From contig NC_088317.1 of assembly GCF_910592395.1 (NCBI RefSeq), positions 9,054,001 to 9,118,000 on the forward strand: 64,000 bases of DNA, given 5' to 3'. Positions within the stretch are counted from its first letter, which is position 1. Every line of letters begins with the position of its first letter. The notes under the pieces are model-generated. The model was not told the origin of the DNA. It ran no database searches and saw only the letters and a program-made list of their open reading frames with translations. Position numbers and translations under genes: made by a program. Shown in pieces: positions 62,849 through 64,000 of this stretch. This DNA is from Lineus longissimus (taxonomy: Eukaryota > Nemertea > Pilidiophora > Heteronemertea > Lineidae).

Positions 62849-64000
62849 TCATTTCAATGATTTGATATCAGAAACTGGTAACAATTCATTGAACTTATCA
62901 CTGTAACCCTTCCACTTCACTAATCCGTATTTCTTGCCTTTACTGGTCTTGTACCTTAGGATTTTCTCGATCTTGTACTCTAGCTGGTCAGGATTAGGAA
63001 CATAGCTCAATTCCTCTTCATAGAAATATCCTTGAATTTCTTCTTTGTGGTAATCCTCAAGCTTGTAGACGATAGGGTGAGTAAAGATGATCTGTTTGAT
63101 TTGGAACACCTCCTCAGTGTAGTTGGGCATGTAACCTTTACCGAAAATGGACTTGTACTTTGAAATTCTTACACTGTCACCTACTTTGTACTTTGGATCA
63201 CCAAATGTCTCTTTGAGGTGAAGACCGTAAAGATTGTACCACACTGTTCCTTCGTTTTCCATCTTTCTGGCGTCTACAGGTTTCATACCTATTGATGAGT
63301 GAAATGTGTTGTTGTAGCCGCTGACCAGGTCATCCAGAACGTCAATCCACTTGTCAGTCTCCTTAGCGGTGAAATAACGCCACATTTTTTCTTTAAGGGT
63401 TCTATTGAATCTCTCTACTACTGCTGCCTTCTTATCAGATTTTGTGGAGAACCATTCTATGTCATTTTCTGTTAAGAGTTCCTTGAAGTGTTTGTTGTAA
63501 AATTCTTTACCGTCATCAAACTGGATTTTCGTTGGTTTTGCTTCCTCAAATATCACTTTAAATGCATCTCTGATTTCTTCTCCCCTCTTACTCTTAACTG
63601 CTAGAGCCCAAGAAAAACGACTAAATAGATCTATGACTGTTAAAATGAATCTGAAACCCTTATTCGGACTTTGTCCTGAGAGCATAGCTCGATTCTTACT
63701 CTCGAATTTCTGCATGTCAACCAGATCAGCTTGCCACTGTTGATCGATGTACGATACCATTGTCTTCCTGAAGGTGAATTTCTTAATGGCCGGTTTGTGT
63801 AGTTGGTGAGTTGGTAGTGTTTCTAGAAATTCTTTCACTTCTTTTTGTTTAATAAGTTTTCCTGAGCTCTGCTCTCGTGACGAAGTCATATCTTCCTTGA
63901 CCTGTTTCCAGATTTTACTCAAAGAACTGTAAGCCACGGGACTCTCGGGATTGTAGTACAAATCCCTTAGATACTGCTGTGTGTCATCCTTTACATCCAT
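62849..64000 (-). CDS. Polinton integrase (rve core, chromodomain)
   Basis: A retroviral-type integrase that would insert the element DNA. The first in-frame ATG is at the window edge, so the true start may lie outside. Residues 1-85 form the N-terminal domain (LRDLYYNPESP, LHKPAIKKF). The RNase H-like core has D92 (WQADLVDMQ), D162 (IQFDDGKEF) and E196 (VVERFNRTL), i.e. a DDE triad. Residues about 340-383 form a chromodomain (KIEKILRY, YGLVKWKGYSDKFN), which in related elements guides insertion to marked chromatin. Double-hairpin repeats lie at codons 39-47 (MTSSREQSS) and 104-112 (RAMLSGQSP), the latter in the loop just before the FILTVIDLFSRF strand. The frame is otherwise intact. Confidence 0.93.
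   Translation of the reverse strand: MDVKDDTQQYLRDLYYNPESPVAYSSLSKIWKQVKEDMTSSREQSSGKLIKQKEVKEFLETLPTHQLHKPAIKKFTFRKTMVSYIDQQWQADLVDMQKFESKNRAMLSGQSPNKGFRFILTVIDLFSRFSWALAVKSKRGEEIRDAFKVIFEEAKPTKIQFDDGKEFYNKHFKELLTENDIEWFSTKSDKKAAVVERFNRTLKEKMWRYFTAKETDKWIDVLDDLVSGYNNTFHSSIGMKPVDARKMENEGTVWYNLYGLHLKETFGDPKYKVGDSVRISKYKSIFGKGYMPNYTEEVFQIKQIIFTHPIVYKLEDYHKEEIQGYFYEEELSYVPNPDQLEYKIEKILRYKTSKGKKYGLVKWKGYSDKFNELLPVSDIKSLK
63666..63690 (+). repeat. Double-hairpin repeat 24 (in integrase)
   Basis: Perfect consensus copy. On the coding (minus) strand it reads RAMLSGQSP, in the loop between the first catalytic aspartate and the next core strand. Confidence 0.93.
63864..63888 (-). repeat. Double-hairpin repeat 25 (in integrase)
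   Basis: GAGC/GCTC (loop TCT), spacer TCG, TGAC/GTCA (loop GAA). On the coding strand the spacer is the in-frame codon CGA, where the consensus would give TGA. Peptide MTSSREQSS, almost the same as copy 15. Confidence 0.92.

Larger units (their letters stand above)
49767..64000. mobile_element. Young Polinton/Maverick element, partial (runs off the window)
   Basis: The diagnostic pair is present: protein-primed family B DNA polymerase (56737-60559) and a chromodomain integrase of retroviral type (62849-64000). Around them are Polinton-type accessory genes. Codon use is AT-rich throughout. The left boundary is approximate, and terminal inverted repeats could not be tested because the right end is outside. 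No packaging ATPase (Walker A), cysteine protease or double-jelly-roll major capsid protein was recognised. The copy is damaged: frameshifts in the polymerase and HNH genes, and in-frame stops at 52407 and 61646. Adintoviruses share this polymerase/integrase pair, so an endogenous-virus reading is equally fair. Confidence 0.9.

Noticed and set aside
53074-63888. Double-hairpin repeats as adaptor or cloning artefact (they contain CTCGAG)
   Set aside because: Copies differ by compensatory changes, are adapted to reading frame, sit in both orientations and leave genes open; an artefact would be identical and frame-blind.
53074-63888. Double-hairpin repeats as introns, inteins or a CRISPR array
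   Set aside because: They are only 25-30 bp, lack GT-AG ends and splicing motifs, and are dispersed without regular spacers; no cas-like gene is present.
1-64000. tRNA, rRNA or other structured RNA genes
   Set aside because: No cloverleaf, ribosomal or snRNA-like segment was recognised by eye; a covariance search would be needed to exclude small ones.

Overview
The window looks like nuclear DNA of a marine invertebrate. Its host gene has metazoan-type introns, its mobile elements resemble the pearl-like repeats described from molluscs, and it carries Polinton/Maverick elements. The species cannot be fixed from the sequence; a lophotrochozoan is my best guess.

Host gene. Seven exons of a type II diacylglycerol kinase (delta/eta type) lie on the minus strand at 44004-44121, 41133-41243, 40211-40412, 39762-39875, 39209-39343, 38080-38222 and 3845-3956. 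The first six have both splice sites visible, all seven join in phase, and the order matches the accessory domain and the segment after it. The gene runs off the window at its 3' end; its 5' exons were not found. The 34 kb intron between the last two exons is packed with mobile elements.

Intron contents. Non-autonomous elements of three families (called A, B and C here) end in strong 3' hairpins. A fourth dispersed repeat (D), tandem arrays, a dead pogo/Tigger transposase (about 11.99-13.64 kb) and an old dead Polinton (19.8-27.0 kb) are also present. One B copy sits inside an A copy, with the empty site preserved in another A copy.

Right part. A B copy (45.7-48.0 kb) is followed by a broken zinc-knuckle Gag-like retroelement gene (48.2-49.4 kb), a 130 bp hairpin, and then a much younger Polinton from about 49.9 kb to the window edge. 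It encodes a protein-primed family B DNA polymerase (frameshifted), a chromodomain integrase, a zinc/HNH nuclease split by a frameshift, several membrane or coiled-coil proteins and several unknown proteins. Capsid, packaging ATPase and protease genes were not seen and may lie beyond 64 kb.

Most interesting feature. The young Polinton carries about 25 copies of a 25-30 bp double-hairpin repeat: two 4-bp stems with 3-nt loops joined by a 3-nt spacer. They lie in both orientations between genes and inside genes, in several reading frames, including the polymerase, integrase and HNH genes. Stems vary by paired changes, and in all four copies whose spacer would be an in-frame TGA the spacer has changed. 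The old Polinton lacks them at comparable polymerase sites. This resembles Rickettsia palindromic elements and fungal mitochondrial double-hairpin elements, and I know of no such family in Polintons.
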